Below, in pieces: positions 40,645-50,011 of a stretch of DNA of 64,000 bases. A model generated the notes under the pieces. The model saw only the letters and a list, made by a program, of their open reading frames with translations, had not been told where the DNA came from and did not search any database. Position 1 is the stretch's first letter. Each line of letters starts with the position of its first letter. The translations under genes and the position numbers were made by a program. The stretch lies in contig CAYVEC010000007.1 of the NCBI GenBank assembly GCA_964450385.1, forward strand, positions 1 through 64,000, in the 5' to 3' direction. Source of the DNA: JAKLFA01 sp964450385. Lineage in GTDB: Bacteria; Omnitrophota; Gorgyraeia; Zapsychrales; JANLHA01.

Positions 40645-42246
40645 ATGCCCAAAGGATATCTTGCGTTAGTCTTGCACGCCCATCTGCCGTTTGTCCGTCA
40701 TCCTGAGGAAGAGTATTTTCTCGAAGAGAATTGGTTGTACGAGGCCATTACCGAGACCTACATTCCCTTACTGCACGTCTTTGATCAGTTGACCCGCGAG
40801 CGGGTTCGGTTCCGGGTGACGATGTCGCTCACGCCGCCGCTCATCAGCATGCTCCAGGACCCACTCCTTCAGGACCGGTATATTCGTCATCTCGACCGGC
40901 TGATCGAACTTTCAGAACGCGAGATTCATCGGACGGGATATGAGGCCCACTATCATGGTTTGGCCCTGATGTACAATCACCGTTTTCGTGAATACAAAAA
41001 ATATTTTGTTGATGGGGTCCAGCGGGATTTGATCGCGGCCTTTAAGTATTTTCAGGATGCCGGGGTCCTCGAGATCATTACCTGCTGCGCGACCCACGGG
41101 TTTCTTCCGATCCTCGGTGTCAATCCGAAGGCCGCTGAGGCGCAGGTGAAGATCGCGGTTGAGCATTATAAAAAGACGTTTGACCGTCAGCCGAGGGGGA
41201 TCTGGCTGCCGGAATGTGGGTTTTTGCCCGGGGTGGATGAGATCGTGCGTGATGCCGGGGTCCGGTATTTCTTTGTGGATTCGCACGGGATCATTAACGC
41301 GGATCCGCGGCCGCGCTATAGTGTCTATGCCCCGCTCTATACCCCGGCGGGGGTCGCGGCCTTCGGCCGTGACTGGGAATCTTCGAAGCAGGTCTGGAGC
41401 GCGCAGGAGGGTTACCCCGGGGATGTGGATTATCGTGAGTATTACCGCGACATCGGGCATGAACTCGAGTATGAATATATCCGGCCGTTCATCCATCCGT
41501 CGGGGTTGCGGGTGAATACCGGGATGAAATACTGGCGCATCACCGGACGCACGGAATATAAGGAGGCGTACCGGCCGGACTGGGCCCGTCAGAAGGCGGC
41601 CCAGCATGCTGGGCATTTTATGTTCAATCGCGAGAAGCAGGTCGAACATGTGGCGGCCCACATGGACCGTAAGCCGATCATTGTGGCCCCGTATGATGCC
41701 GAGCTTTATGGGCACTGGTGGTACGAGGGCCCGATGTTCCTTGATTTCTTGTTCCGTAAGATGCATTATGATCAGGATACGGTGAAGACGATCACGCCGT
41801 CGGAATATCTGACCGAATATCCCACGAACCAGATGGCGATGCCGTCCACCTCAAGCTGGGGATATAAAGGATACAGTGAGTACTGGCTCGAGGGCGGCAA
41901 TGACTGGATCTATCGGCATATCCATAAGGCCGGGGAACGGATGGTCGAGCTCGCCGGGAAATTCAAGGCCAAGCTGTCGCCGCGGAGCAAACCTTCGCTA
42001 GTCAAGCGGGCCTTGAACCAGGCGGCGCGGGAACTTCTCCTCGCTGAGGCAAGCGACTGGCCGTTCATCATGAAGTCCGGGACCATGGTCCCCTACGCCA
42101 ACCGCCGGGTGCGGCTTCATATCGCGCGTTTCACCCGGCTGTATGATGATCTGTTGAAGAACACGATTGACGAGGACTGGCTCGCCGAGGTGGAATGGCG
42201 GGACAATATTTTTTCTCAGATCGATTGCGCCAAATATTATCTCTAA
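40645..42246 (+). CDS. GH57 1,4-alpha-glucan branching enzyme
   Basis: A 533-residue GH57 enzyme with DUF1957 C-terminal domain, the type of branching enzyme found in Thermus/Thermotoga and others. Conserved regions: HAHLPF (H11), the nucleophile Glu E190 in GIWLPECGF, the acid/base Asp D351 in PYDAELYGHWWYEGP, and the C-terminal AMPSTSSWGYKGYSEYWLEG region. All catalytic residues are intact. It introduces alpha-1,6 branches into glycogen. The preceding DUF4912 gene and the following GH57 complete the operon. Confidence 0.93.
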   Translation: MPKGYLALVLHAHLPFVRHPEEEYFLEENWLYEAITETYIPLLHVFDQLTRERVRFRVTMSLTPPLISMLQDPLLQDRYIRHLDRLIELSEREIHRTGYEAHYHGLALMYNHRFREYKKYFVDGVQRDLIAAFKYFQDAGVLEIITCCATHGFLPILGVNPKAAEAQVKIAVEHYKKTFDRQPRGIWLPECGFLPGVDEIVRDAGVRYFFVDSHGIINADPRPRYSVYAPLYTPAGVAAFGRDWESSKQVWSAQEGYPGDVDYREYYRDIGHELEYEYIRPFIHPSGLRVNTGMKYWRITGRTEYKEAYRPDWARQKAAQHAGHFMFNREKQVEHVAAHMDRKPIIVAPYDAELYGHWWYEGPMFLDFLFRKMHYDQDTVKTITPSEYLTEYPTNQMAMPSTSSWGYKGYSEYWLEGGNDWIYRHIHKAGERMVELAGKFKAKLSPRSKPSLVKRALNQAARELLLAEASDWPFIMKSGTMVPYANRRVRLHIARFTRLYDDLLKNTIDEDWLAEVEWRDNIFSQIDCAKYYL

Positions 42247-42267
42247 CGAGCGAAGGAGACAGAACGT

Positions 42268-43695
42268 ATGAACGGGATGCTGACGAACGGCCTGCCGGAT
42301 ATTTTTTTCACCGATGACGATGCCGCACGGCTGAGGCCGAACGCCGATTACGCGGCCTTCTCGAATCTCCGGCTTGCCGACGTTCAGGCGGCCTTCGGGA
42401 TCGCGCTCCACATGCATCAGCCCACGATCCCCGCCGGCGGAGGGGCCCTTCATGAGGCGGCCCTGATCTCGAATCTGAAACACATGATGGACCATCAGGG
42501 GATCGGCGACAATCACAATGCCCCGGTCTTTCTTCATTGTTATTACCGGATGGGTGAGATTATTCCTGATCTTGTGGCCCGAGGCAGGAATCCGCGGGTC
42601 ATGCTTGATTATTCAGGGAACCTCTTGTGGGGGATCCCGCAGATGGGAGAGACGGCTGCGGTCGAGACCCTGCGCCGGGTGACGTGCGACAAGAAATATT
42701 TTACCTATGTGGAGTGGCTCGGCACGATGTGGTCGCATGCGGTCGCGACCTCGACGCCGATCCCGGACCTTCGTCTTCATATCATGGCCTGGCGCCGGCA
42801 TTTTGCCGCGCTGTTCGGCGAGGAGGCGGTGCGCCGGGTGAAAGGGTTCTCTCCGCCCGAGATGCATCTGCCGATCCATCCGGATCAGTGTTATGAATAT
42901 ATCAAGGCCTTAAAAGAGGCGGGATATGAATGGATGCTCGTTCAGGAGCACACGATCGAGAATGTGGATGGCGCCGGGATCCGCCGGCCGCATCTGCCGC
43001 ATCGGCTGATCGCGAAGAATTCCTCCGGCGAGACCCAGGAGATCGTGGTCCTCATCAAGACGCAGGGGTCGGATACGAAACTCGTGGCCCAGATGCAGCC
43101 CTATGCCGAGGCCAAGGGCCAGGTCCGGGAGGCCTATGCCGGGATCGATCTGCCCCGGATGGTCACCCAGATCGGTGACGGAGAGAACGGCGGCGTGATG
43201 ATGAATGAGTTCCCCAGGGACTATCCGCGGGCCTTTGAAGAGGTCGGCCGGTCCGGGGTCGTGGCCATGAACGGATCGGAATATCTCGATCATCTAAAAA
43301 AGGCAGGGGCCCGGGTTCAGGATTTTATTTCAGTTCAGCCCGTGGCCCAGCATCGCGTCTGGCACGAGATCGACGGTCATTATGGCCCCGGGGCCGCGGA
43401 CGCGGCGATCGATCGGATCCGTCAGCGCGATCAGGGGTTTAATTTAGATCGTGCGTCGTGGACCTCCGACCGGAACTGGGTCGCAGGTTATCAGGGCGTC
43501 TTGGGGCCGATCAACGCCCTGAGCGCCGCCTTTCATGCCCGTTATGACGGCAAGGCCGATGTCCGGTCAAGCGACTATCAGCAGGCGCTCCTGTATCTTT
43601 TATTATCCCAGACGAGCTGTTTTCGGTATTGGGGCGAGGGGGCTTGGACGGATTATGCCAAGGAATTATGCCGCCGCGGCATGATTTTTTGCTGA
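42268..43695 (+). CDS. Second GH57-family glycoside hydrolase
   Basis: A 475-residue GH57-like enzyme, distinct from the branching enzyme. Recognisable motifs are HMHQP (H48), a nucleophile region FSPPEMHLP (E198), and GDGENGGVM (D304 in this last motif is a likely acid/base). It lacks the DUF1957 C-terminal region. It may be an alpha-amylase/4-alpha-glucanotransferase type enzyme, not separable by motifs here. GAAGGAGACAG precedes the ATG. It ends the glycogen operon 198 bases before the giant gene. Confidence 0.85.
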   Translation: MNGMLTNGLPDIFFTDDDAARLRPNADYAAFSNLRLADVQAAFGIALHMHQPTIPAGGGALHEAALISNLKHMMDHQGIGDNHNAPVFLHCYYRMGEIIPDLVARGRNPRVMLDYSGNLLWGIPQMGETAAVETLRRVTCDKKYFTYVEWLGTMWSHAVATSTPIPDLRLHIMAWRRHFAALFGEEAVRRVKGFSPPEMHLPIHPDQCYEYIKALKEAGYEWMLVQEHTIENVDGAGIRRPHLPHRLIAKNSSGETQEIVVLIKTQGSDTKLVAQMQPYAEAKGQVREAYAGIDLPRMVTQIGDGENGGVMMNEFPRDYPRAFEEVGRSGVVAMNGSEYLDHLKKAGARVQDFISVQPVAQHRVWHEIDGHYGPGAADAAIDRIRQRDQGFNLDRASWTSDRNWVAGYQGVLGPINALSAAFHARYDGKADVRSSDYQQALLYLLLSQTSCFRYWGEGAWTDYAKELCRRGMIFC

Positions 43696-43731
43696 TTTTT
43701 TTATCCCTTCTGAAAATTTTTATATAAAATC

Positions 43732-43750
43732 CACAAACCATTGTGTTTTA
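43732..43750 (+). terminator. Weak hairpin after the glycogen operon
   Basis: CACAA (43732-43736) and TTGTG (43741-43745) form a 5-bp stem with a 4-base loop and are followed by TTTTA. It lies just before the promoter of the giant gene and may be a weak terminator. Confidence 0.3.
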
Positions 43751-43774
43751 TGGGGTTATGCCTTCAAGAAAAGT

Positions 43775-43803
43775 TTGCGAAAGCGCTTTCTTTCATATAT
43801 ACT
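43775..43803 (+). promoter_or_regulatory. Promoter of giant protein gene with LacI/CcpA-type palindrome
   Basis: TTGCGA (43775-43780), a 17-bp spacer and TATACT (43798-43803). The perfect 12-bp palindrome GAAAGCGCTTTC (43779-43790) overlaps the -35 and spacer. GAAAnCGnTTTC-like palindromes are typical of LacI/GalR-family operators and resemble catabolite-response elements. No such repressor is encoded in the window. Confidence 0.6.
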
Positions 43804-43893
43804 TTATAAGTACTAAATACTGATATTTGGAAGCCTTTGTGTGCCGCATTTCTCTACTCTTTTCAAATTTTATATCAAACGAAGGAGACAGGA

Positions 43894-46800
43894 ATGGTTT
43901 TGAGCCAGTACAAACAACGTCGGGGGTGTGTTTGTCGTGTGATCTCAGCGCTTCTTGTGGTTATCTTCTCTTCAAGTTTGATCCTTCCTCCATCCGTCGT
44001 TCAGGCTCAAATCATTCCAACATTGCCGCCGCCCGGGACCATGGTCATGGCGAGTCCGCATTTTGTTCCGGTCCTTTTAAAAGGGATTCAACCCGATCCG
44101 CAGAATCCGCTGCAATTCACCTTTTTTTTCAATACCGGTGATGTGAAGGAAAGCGACGAGGCCCTCCGGGCCGATATCCTGCGGCTTATCCGATATTTTA
44201 TGGCCGCGCTCACCGTGCCCGAGGATCAACTCTGGGTCAACCTCTCGCCGTATGAGGCGGGCCGGATCGTCTCCGACTCCTTAGGCGCGACCGAGATGGG
44301 GATCGATCTCTTGGCGCAGGACTATATGTTGAAACAGCTCACCGCCAGCCTTTTATATCCAGAGAATGAACTCGGTCAGAAGTTCTGGAAGCGCGTTCAG
44401 CAGCAGGCACAGGCTCGGTTCGGCCGGTCCGATATTTCGCTTGAGGTTTTAAATAAGGTGTGGATCACGCCGAATGAGGCGGTTGTCTACGAACATAATG
44501 GCGCTGCGTATGTGGTGAAAAGCAGCCTGAAGGTTTTGTTGGAACAGGATTACATGGGCTTGGAGGCGAATTCATTACAAGGGTCAGGGCCCAACGGGTC
44601 GTTGTCGAACGAAGGCCAGGCGATGTCCCCCGAGATGGTCTCCATTATAAAGGAAATCGTGATCCCTGAGATCGAGCGGGAGATCAATCAGGGCGAGACC
44701 TTTGCCCAGCTCCGTCAGGTCTATCAGTCGATGATCTTAGCGACCTGGTTTAAATTGAACCTTCGGCAGACCCTCCTGGGGCAGGTTTACGCGGATCAGC
44801 AGAAGGTGAAGGGAATTGACCTGGCGGATCCAGCGGCCCCGGAGGAGGTCTACAACCGCTATCTCGAGGGATTTCAAAAGGGCGTTTATGAATTTATCCG
44901 GGAGGATTATGACGAGGCCACGCATCGGGTGATCCCCAGGAAATATTTTTCAGGTGGTGTTGTTGTGCCGAAGGATTTTAATCCTAAACGGATCACGGGC
45001 GAGCCTGCCACATTGTCTCCTGCCGACCGGGCGGTTGTTCGAGCGGGGCTGGCGTCCAACAATGGCGGAGACGGTAGCGCTCGGGTCGGGCTTGTTGAAA
45101 ATGGAAATCCAGAGAGCCTTGAGGCGGCGAGGAGGCCAAAGGGCACAGACGGCGCGATGATCGCGTCACGGGTTGATCTTACGATGCTAAATCCGCGAAC
45201 CGAGAGTTCGGCGGTTGACCGGGCGCTCGTTCGGGCCGGGGGTGTCGTGGCCGGGGTCACCGCCTATGATGACCAGGGCCGGATCGCGGCGGCCCCGGTG
45301 TTAGTCGGCGATGATATTCAACAGAAGATGCAGGGCACGGCGATCATGATCGATGTCTCGATCGATCAAGGCGGCAATATTCGACACCGATTGCCGGATG
45401 GTTTTAAATATTCTCATAGCACGCCCGCTGTAAAGAACCCGAATGGCCAGATCACCGAAGGGGTTCCGAATATGCTAGCGGCCATGGGTCAGCTCGCCAC
45501 CCCGTATCTTTCCGAGGCGCGACAGCCGTATTTGATCGCCCTCATCAAGATGATCCAGGCCGTGCGTGACGGTCGGGAATTTTCAGCTGATGATGCGGTC
45601 CTGCGCACGGGATTAAAAAAAGGGTTCCGGTTCCTCGCGGGTGAGAATCTGGATGAGCAGGGCCTCTCACCGGAAGAGCTGGACCGAAAGATCCGCCAGG
45701 GCTTTGAACCGATCGCTGAGGGGCTACGGCGCGGGGCGACGTTGACGATTGGCGTGCCCGCCGAGATCCTCCAGGGGGAACGACGGTTCGGGATCACGCC
45801 GGTGATCGTTCAAGATCTTCAAGAACGATTCGGAGACGAGATCCAATTTAATGTGGAGCGCGGCGGCGGTGCCTTAAGCGAGATCAGCGATGGTGAATTT
45901 CCGTCGAGCGTTAATATGGTGTCTGCAGCCGGGGCTTGGAACAGCGATATTGTCTTAAAGATTAAGCAGCCTTTGTCAAATGAGCTTCACCGATTTCGCG
46001 AAGACGGAGTGATTTTTACCTATTATCATTTGGAGAACCGTTCGATCGCCGAGTCAGGATTAAAGGAGGCGCTCGTGGGCGCCAGGTCGTGTGCGATCGC
46101 CTATGAATCGGTGCGTGATGAGGCAGGCGGAACCCCGCTATTAAATCCGATGTCCCATATCGCCGGATGGCTTGCCTCGATGCGGTATGCCGTGTATCAG
46201 GGGCTGATCCGTGAGGGTTACGACCTGTTTAATGAGAGCGGGGTTCTTCGGTCTGAGGCCGTTAGTGAGATCAATCGCCGGCTCAAACCGATCATTGATT
46301 TTATTGCGGAAGGGGATCATTTTGACCGGCTTAAACGCCATGAATTGGTGATCACGCAAGACGTCCTCGCCGAGGCTGGTATCCCTCGTGATATTGGAGA
46401 GGTGGTGTTCCTCGGTGCGGGTCATGTGGGCCGAGAGGCTGCCCATATGTTTGTCCTGTTAGGTGGCATAAAGATGACTGTCACCGAGACGAACCCGGCC
46501 CGTCAGGCCTCCTTGGCTGAAGACCTAAACAAGGTTGGAGATCGGGTCGCCCGTGATCACGGGATGCTGTCCCAACAGTTCGAACTTGTGAGCGGGCCGA
46601 TCCGTGTGGGGGCAGAGGATGATGTTCTTGCGTTCTATTTAAAAAATCGTGATAGCGCGGACCCCGCCCAATATATCCTTGAAGTTGTGCCTCATGGCCG
46701 ACGGGAGGGTCAATTTATTTTTAAATACGCTCTTCATCGTGTTAATGGTCACGCAACGGAGTGGAGATTGTCGAAGGAAGGGGCAGAGACTGCGACGGAC

Positions 46801-49623
46801 ATGTTCGGTATTGTAAGCCATGGGACCGATGAGGAACGGGACGCGCTGGCTGCGAGCTGGCCGCAGATCATTGATGAATTGGAACAGGCGAATGGGGGCA
46901 GGGTTCAAGTCCCGAGCGCTCGTGATGCCGGGATGATTAGCGCTCGGATCGGGCAGAAACAGGATATGAGTCTCCGCTTCGATGATCCTGTTTTGAATAA
47001 ATTGATGAGGCGGGTCATCTCAGATAAAAGTGGTTTTGTGGTTTCGGATGTCTCGCTTGAGGCTATGCTGTCAGAGCTTGATCAAGACGGGCAGATCGCG
47101 CTCTTTCGTGGGGGGTTAGGGTTTTTGGCCGGAGAGACCTTCGGGGCGTATCGGAACGGGATCGGTGTCATGCCCTTGTACCATCAAAATTACAAGGGAA
47201 AACAAATTGATTGGCGTCATGAGAAGGGAATTCATGTCGTTACTGTTGATGGCAAAGAGTTAAAGTTGGCGGTTGAACTGGCAGGGAAGACATATGAAAC
47301 GACTGTTTTTTGGGTGAATCGAAAAGGCACTCCGGTCTTTTTGTTCGAGAATAAGGAGATCTTTCATCAGTTGTATCCAGATCCGATGACCGGGGTCGAA
47401 CGCATGCGTCAGTACGCGTTTTTGGGTAAGGCGTATGTAGCGCTGATGAATGCCTTGGAACTCAGGCCTGATATTTTGCGTCTTAATGAGGCTCAGCTGA
47501 TGTTTGTTCAGCGCGCTATTGAGCTAGATCGTGCTGATAAAGGCGCCGACAGTGTGTTTGGTGGAACGCGGACGGTGATGACGAATCACACTCCAGAGAA
47601 GGCCGCATTGCCGAGGTTTTCACGGTACGTTGAAGGGGCGGGGCGGATGTGGTATCCCTTAGAAAAAGTGACGGGGACCGATATGGTCTCATCTGATATG
47701 TTCGCCTCAGACGGCCAGATTAATGCCGCTGAATGGTTGGGACGGCGGTCGGTCTTGGTGACCGCGGTTTCAGAGGAACACGCGGAGGTGACGAAGCGTT
47801 TTGTCCTGCCGCAGTTGAGCGATCATATCACGGGGATCCAGAATGGATCTGATCCCGACGAGTGGCAGTCACCGGAATTGAACGCCTTGATGAAGAAGGT
47901 CGGCCTTGAAGGTGTCACGGGTGAGGATCTGTGGCGTTTTCGGCAACAGCAGAAGACGCGGTTAAATGAGTGGCTGGCTCGTCACGGGGCCGGGGGATTT
48001 CATGATGTCAATCGTCCGTTATTTTCAGCAGTACGGCGATTGGTAACGTATAAAGCACAGGGGATCCTTGTTCCCTTGGTTGAGTGGATCACGGGAGATC
48101 CCGGGCGTGAGTATACGTTGCCGGATGGGAGCCGTCGCAATGGATTGGGTGCGAATCTCTTGGTCGGCGGTCCGGTAGCGGACACGATGGGCGAAGAATG
48201 GGCCCGGGAATTTAGGACATTGGCTCAGGATGAGCGGTTTCGAGGGAAGCTGGTTTTTGTAGAAGGGACCGGAAAAGAGATGATGCAGCTCGCGGCCTCT
48301 GCTCCGGACGGGTGGCTCGTGATGCCGCGTCTGACTCGTGAGGCGTCGGGGACCGGAGATCAACGGGCGGGGTTTAATGGTGCGATCGTGATCGCGACCG
48401 CCACCGGCGGGCCGCTGGCGTGGGTGGAGGATGGAAAGAATGGCTGGCTGGTGGATCCGCTTGGGACCACAACGACAAAGACACAAGACGGTGAATATGA
48501 ACTCGGTGATGCGTTCAATCGCGTTGCCCTCATTTTGGATAATCCCGATCATCCGGAACACGCGGCTATCGTGGCCCGGTTTGAGCGTGAGGCTCAGGGG
48601 GTTTTTGCTGATCGGATGAGCCGGATCGTGATGATGTACCGGGCGTATGAGGCGGGGAGAGATAAGCGGATCTTGGGATTTATGAAGGGATCGTTTCAAT
48701 CAGCCATGGAGAAGGTCTCCATTGACCGGATGATGAGTGACTATCAACGGTTGTTCCGTGAGGCGTTGAAACATGGGCAGACGAGCGACACCTTGGGCGC
48801 GGCGTCGTATGAGATCCAGCAGATCTCAGCGACTGAGGATGAGGAAAGGATCCGTCGATCTATTCAGCTGCTCAAGGATAGTTATGCGGGGCTCGCGGTC
48901 GATGGGAATCTTTCTCAATTGTTTAAAGGCCGGGGCCCGATTCGGGGAGTGATCCGCGATATTGCCGGGCAACCGCAAGTACAGGGCGGCGAAGAGGAGG
49001 CGCGGGTTGTGGTTGTGGCTGCGTGGCTCGTGGCCCATTTTGATCTTCGGTTATCAGCGGATGAATTCCGTATGCTGGTCCGCGGGATTATGACCCGTCA
49101 GGATCTTGGCGCCTTGATACGTTTTTCTCCTGAGATGCAGCGGCATTTTTATGAAGATGCCGAGAGCCTGCTCAACGAGGTCATCCCCGGCGAGGAGAAC
49201 ATTGTCAAGGTTGAGGAGGGTTTCACGAGAGGAGAATCTCTGGCTCATATTTTGACACGGCAACGATTGGCCCGGTTGACATTGAAGCGGGCCTGGGCGA
49301 AGTTGCGGGCTCGCCACGAAACGCGTTCTGAAGGCACAACGCTGACCGAGCGATCGATTGATATTGACGTGCCTGCGGAGGGTCAGAAAACGGCCCCGGG
49401 TGGTATCGACCTTAATTCTGCGTATCTGGATCTGAAGATCGAACGCGATGGGCAGGGGGTTCCGCTCCCCATGTCTGAGCAGCCGGTGGATCTGATCCAA
49501 CAGATCGAGGGGTTTGCCCCGGTCCTGATTGATATGACGCCGATCCCTGGGGTCTTGATGCTTTTAGGTATGGACCAGCAGGGCTCAGGAACGGTGGTGG
49601 GGCCGATGGCCAGGGCAGAGTAA
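43894..49623 (+). CDS. Giant exported mosaic protein with AlaDH/PNT-like and alpha-glucan-phosphorylase-like modules
   Basis: A 1909-residue protein. A signal-like segment (RVISALLVVIFSSSLILPPS, followed by VVQAQII) suggests export. Residues about 55-230 form a module with FTFFFNTGD and the LWVNLSPYEAGRIVSDSLGA block, with no enzyme match. Linker motifs DRAVVRAG, DRALVRAG and SARDAGMISAR follow. Residues about 617-835 resemble alanine dehydrogenase/transhydrogenase N-domains (GVPAEILQGERRFGITP), and the NAD-site FLGAGHVGREA is near 838. Residues about 1025-1530 resemble short alpha-glucan phosphorylases (GGLGFLAGETFGAYRNG, LNEAQLMF near 1197, NHTPEKAALPRFSRY near 1231, EASGTGDQRAGFNGA from E1483). 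The cofactor Lys of NMK is replaced by QR. The C-terminus (1834-1909: GGIDLNSAYLDL) resembles other Omnitrophota giants. The ATG at 43894 has GAAGGAGACAGG before it. Function unknown. Confidence 0.85.
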   Translation: MVLSQYKQRRGCVCRVISALLVVIFSSSLILPPSVVQAQIIPTLPPPGTMVMASPHFVPVLLKGIQPDPQNPLQFTFFFNTGDVKESDEALRADILRLIRYFMAALTVPEDQLWVNLSPYEAGRIVSDSLGATEMGIDLLAQDYMLKQLTASLLYPENELGQKFWKRVQQQAQARFGRSDISLEVLNKVWITPNEAVVYEHNGAAYVVKSSLKVLLEQDYMGLEANSLQGSGPNGSLSNEGQAMSPEMVSIIKEIVIPEIEREINQGETFAQLRQVYQSMILATWFKLNLRQTLLGQVYADQQKVKGIDLADPAAPEEVYNRYLEGFQKGVYEFIREDYDEATHRVIPRKYFSGGVVVPKDFNPKRITGEPATLSPADRAVVRAGLASNNGGDGSARVGLVENGNPESLEAARRPKGTDGAMIASRVDLTMLNPRTESSAVDRALVRAGGVVAGVTAYDDQGRIAAAPVLVGDDIQQKMQGTAIMIDVSIDQGGNIRHRLPDGFKYSHSTPAVKNPNGQITEGVPNMLAAMGQLATPYLSEARQPYLIALIKMIQAVRDGREFSADDAVLRTGLKKGFRFLAGENLDEQGLSPEELDRKIRQGFEPIAEGLRRGATLTIGVPAEILQGERRFGITPVIVQDLQERFGDEIQFNVERGGGALSEISDGEFPSSVNMVSAAGAWNSDIVLKIKQPLSNELHRFREDGVIFTYYHLENRSIAESGLKEALVGARSCAIAYESVRDEAGGTPLLNPMSHIAGWLASMRYAVYQGLIREGYDLFNESGVLRSEAVSEINRRLKPIIDFIAEGDHFDRLKRHELVITQDVLAEAGIPRDIGEVVFLGAGHVGREAAHMFVLLGGIKMTVTETNPARQASLAEDLNKVGDRVARDHGMLSQQFELVSGPIRVGAEDDVLAFYLKNRDSADPAQYILEVVPHGRREGQFIFKYALHRVNGHATEWRLSKEGAETATDMFGIVSHGTDEERDALAASWPQIIDELEQANGGRVQVPSARDAGMISARIGQKQDMSLRFDDPVLNKLMRRVISDKSGFVVSDVSLEAMLSELDQDGQIALFRGGLGFLAGETFGAYRNGIGVMPLYHQNYKGKQIDWRHEKGIHVVTVDGKELKLAVELAGKTYETTVFWVNRKGTPVFLFENKEIFHQLYPDPMTGVERMRQYAFLGKAYVALMNALELRPDILRLNEAQLMFVQRAIELDRADKGADSVFGGTRTVMTNHTPEKAALPRFSRYVEGAGRMWYPLEKVTGTDMVSSDMFASDGQINAAEWLGRRSVLVTAVSEEHAEVTKRFVLPQLSDHITGIQNGSDPDEWQSPELNALMKKVGLEGVTGEDLWRFRQQQKTRLNEWLARHGAGGFHDVNRPLFSAVRRLVTYKAQGILVPLVEWITGDPGREYTLPDGSRRNGLGANLLVGGPVADTMGEEWAREFRTLAQDERFRGKLVFVEGTGKEMMQLAASAPDGWLVMPRLTREASGTGDQRAGFNGAIVIATATGGPLAWVEDGKNGWLVDPLGTTTTKTQDGEYELGDAFNRVALILDNPDHPEHAAIVARFEREAQGVFADRMSRIVMMYRAYEAGRDKRILGFMKGSFQSAMEKVSIDRMMSDYQRLFREALKHGQTSDTLGAASYEIQQISATEDEERIRRSIQLLKDSYAGLAVDGNLSQLFKGRGPIRGVIRDIAGQPQVQGGEEEARVVVVAAWLVAHFDLRLSADEFRMLVRGIMTRQDLGALIRFSPEMQRHFYEDAESLLNEVIPGEENIVKVEEGFTRGESLAHILTRQRLARLTLKRAWAKLRARHETRSEGTTLTERSIDIDVPAEGQKTAPGGIDLNSAYLDLKIERDGQGVPLPMSEQPVDLIQQIEGFAPVLIDMTPIPGVLMLLGMDQQGSGTVVGPMARAE

Positions 49624-49667
49624 AGCGATCCGTTAATCTGTATTTGAAGAGGTTCGAAGGGGTCGGG

Positions 49668-49928
49668 CTATCGATTCATGCTACGGCGGATATCGTCCAT
49701 CTTTCGGCGGTTCTCTTCCAGCTGACGCCGGTTCTCATCAAGGGCTCGTTGTTGTTCTCGCCGGATTGTGTCGGATTGAGCGCGTTGATCACGTAACATC
49801 GTATCGATGGCCGGGAGTTCACTCGGGGGCGTGGTGTCACGCATGCTTTTGCTCATGAGGTCAATCAGGCCGAAGAAGGCAAAACCAAGTATTGCAATAA
49901 TGGCGCTTAAGATTAAAATATGTTTCAT
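49668..49928 (-). CDS. Small membrane-anchored coiled-coil protein
   Basis: An 86-residue protein with an N-terminal membrane segment (ILILSAIIAILGFAFFGLI) and a polar, Arg/Glu/Gln-rich tail (SDTIRREQQRALDENRRQL, then EENRRKMDDIRRSMNR) predicted to be coiled coil. No family was recognised. It lies convergent to the giant protein gene. The ATG has no Shine-Dalgarno and is placed six bases after a TATACT box, so the transcript is probably leaderless. Confidence 0.6.
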   Translation of the reverse strand: MKHILILSAIIAILGFAFFGLIDLMSKSMRDTTPPSELPAIDTMLRDQRAQSDTIRREQQRALDENRRQLEENRRKMDDIRRSMNR

Positions 49929-49934
49929 AGAATA

Positions 49935-49963
49935 AGTATAGGGGGTCGTCAGGGAATTTGCAA
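49935..49963 (-). promoter_or_regulatory. Promoter of small membrane protein, probably leaderless
   Basis: On the minus strand: TTGCAA (plus-strand 49958-49963), a 17-bp spacer and TATACT (49935-49940), followed after six bases by the ATG. Transcription would begin at or next to the start codon. Confidence 0.5.
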
Positions 49964-50011
49964 TCTGAGTTTTGTTGATCTGATCAGGTGAGATAACACA
50001 GGGAGGTGGCG

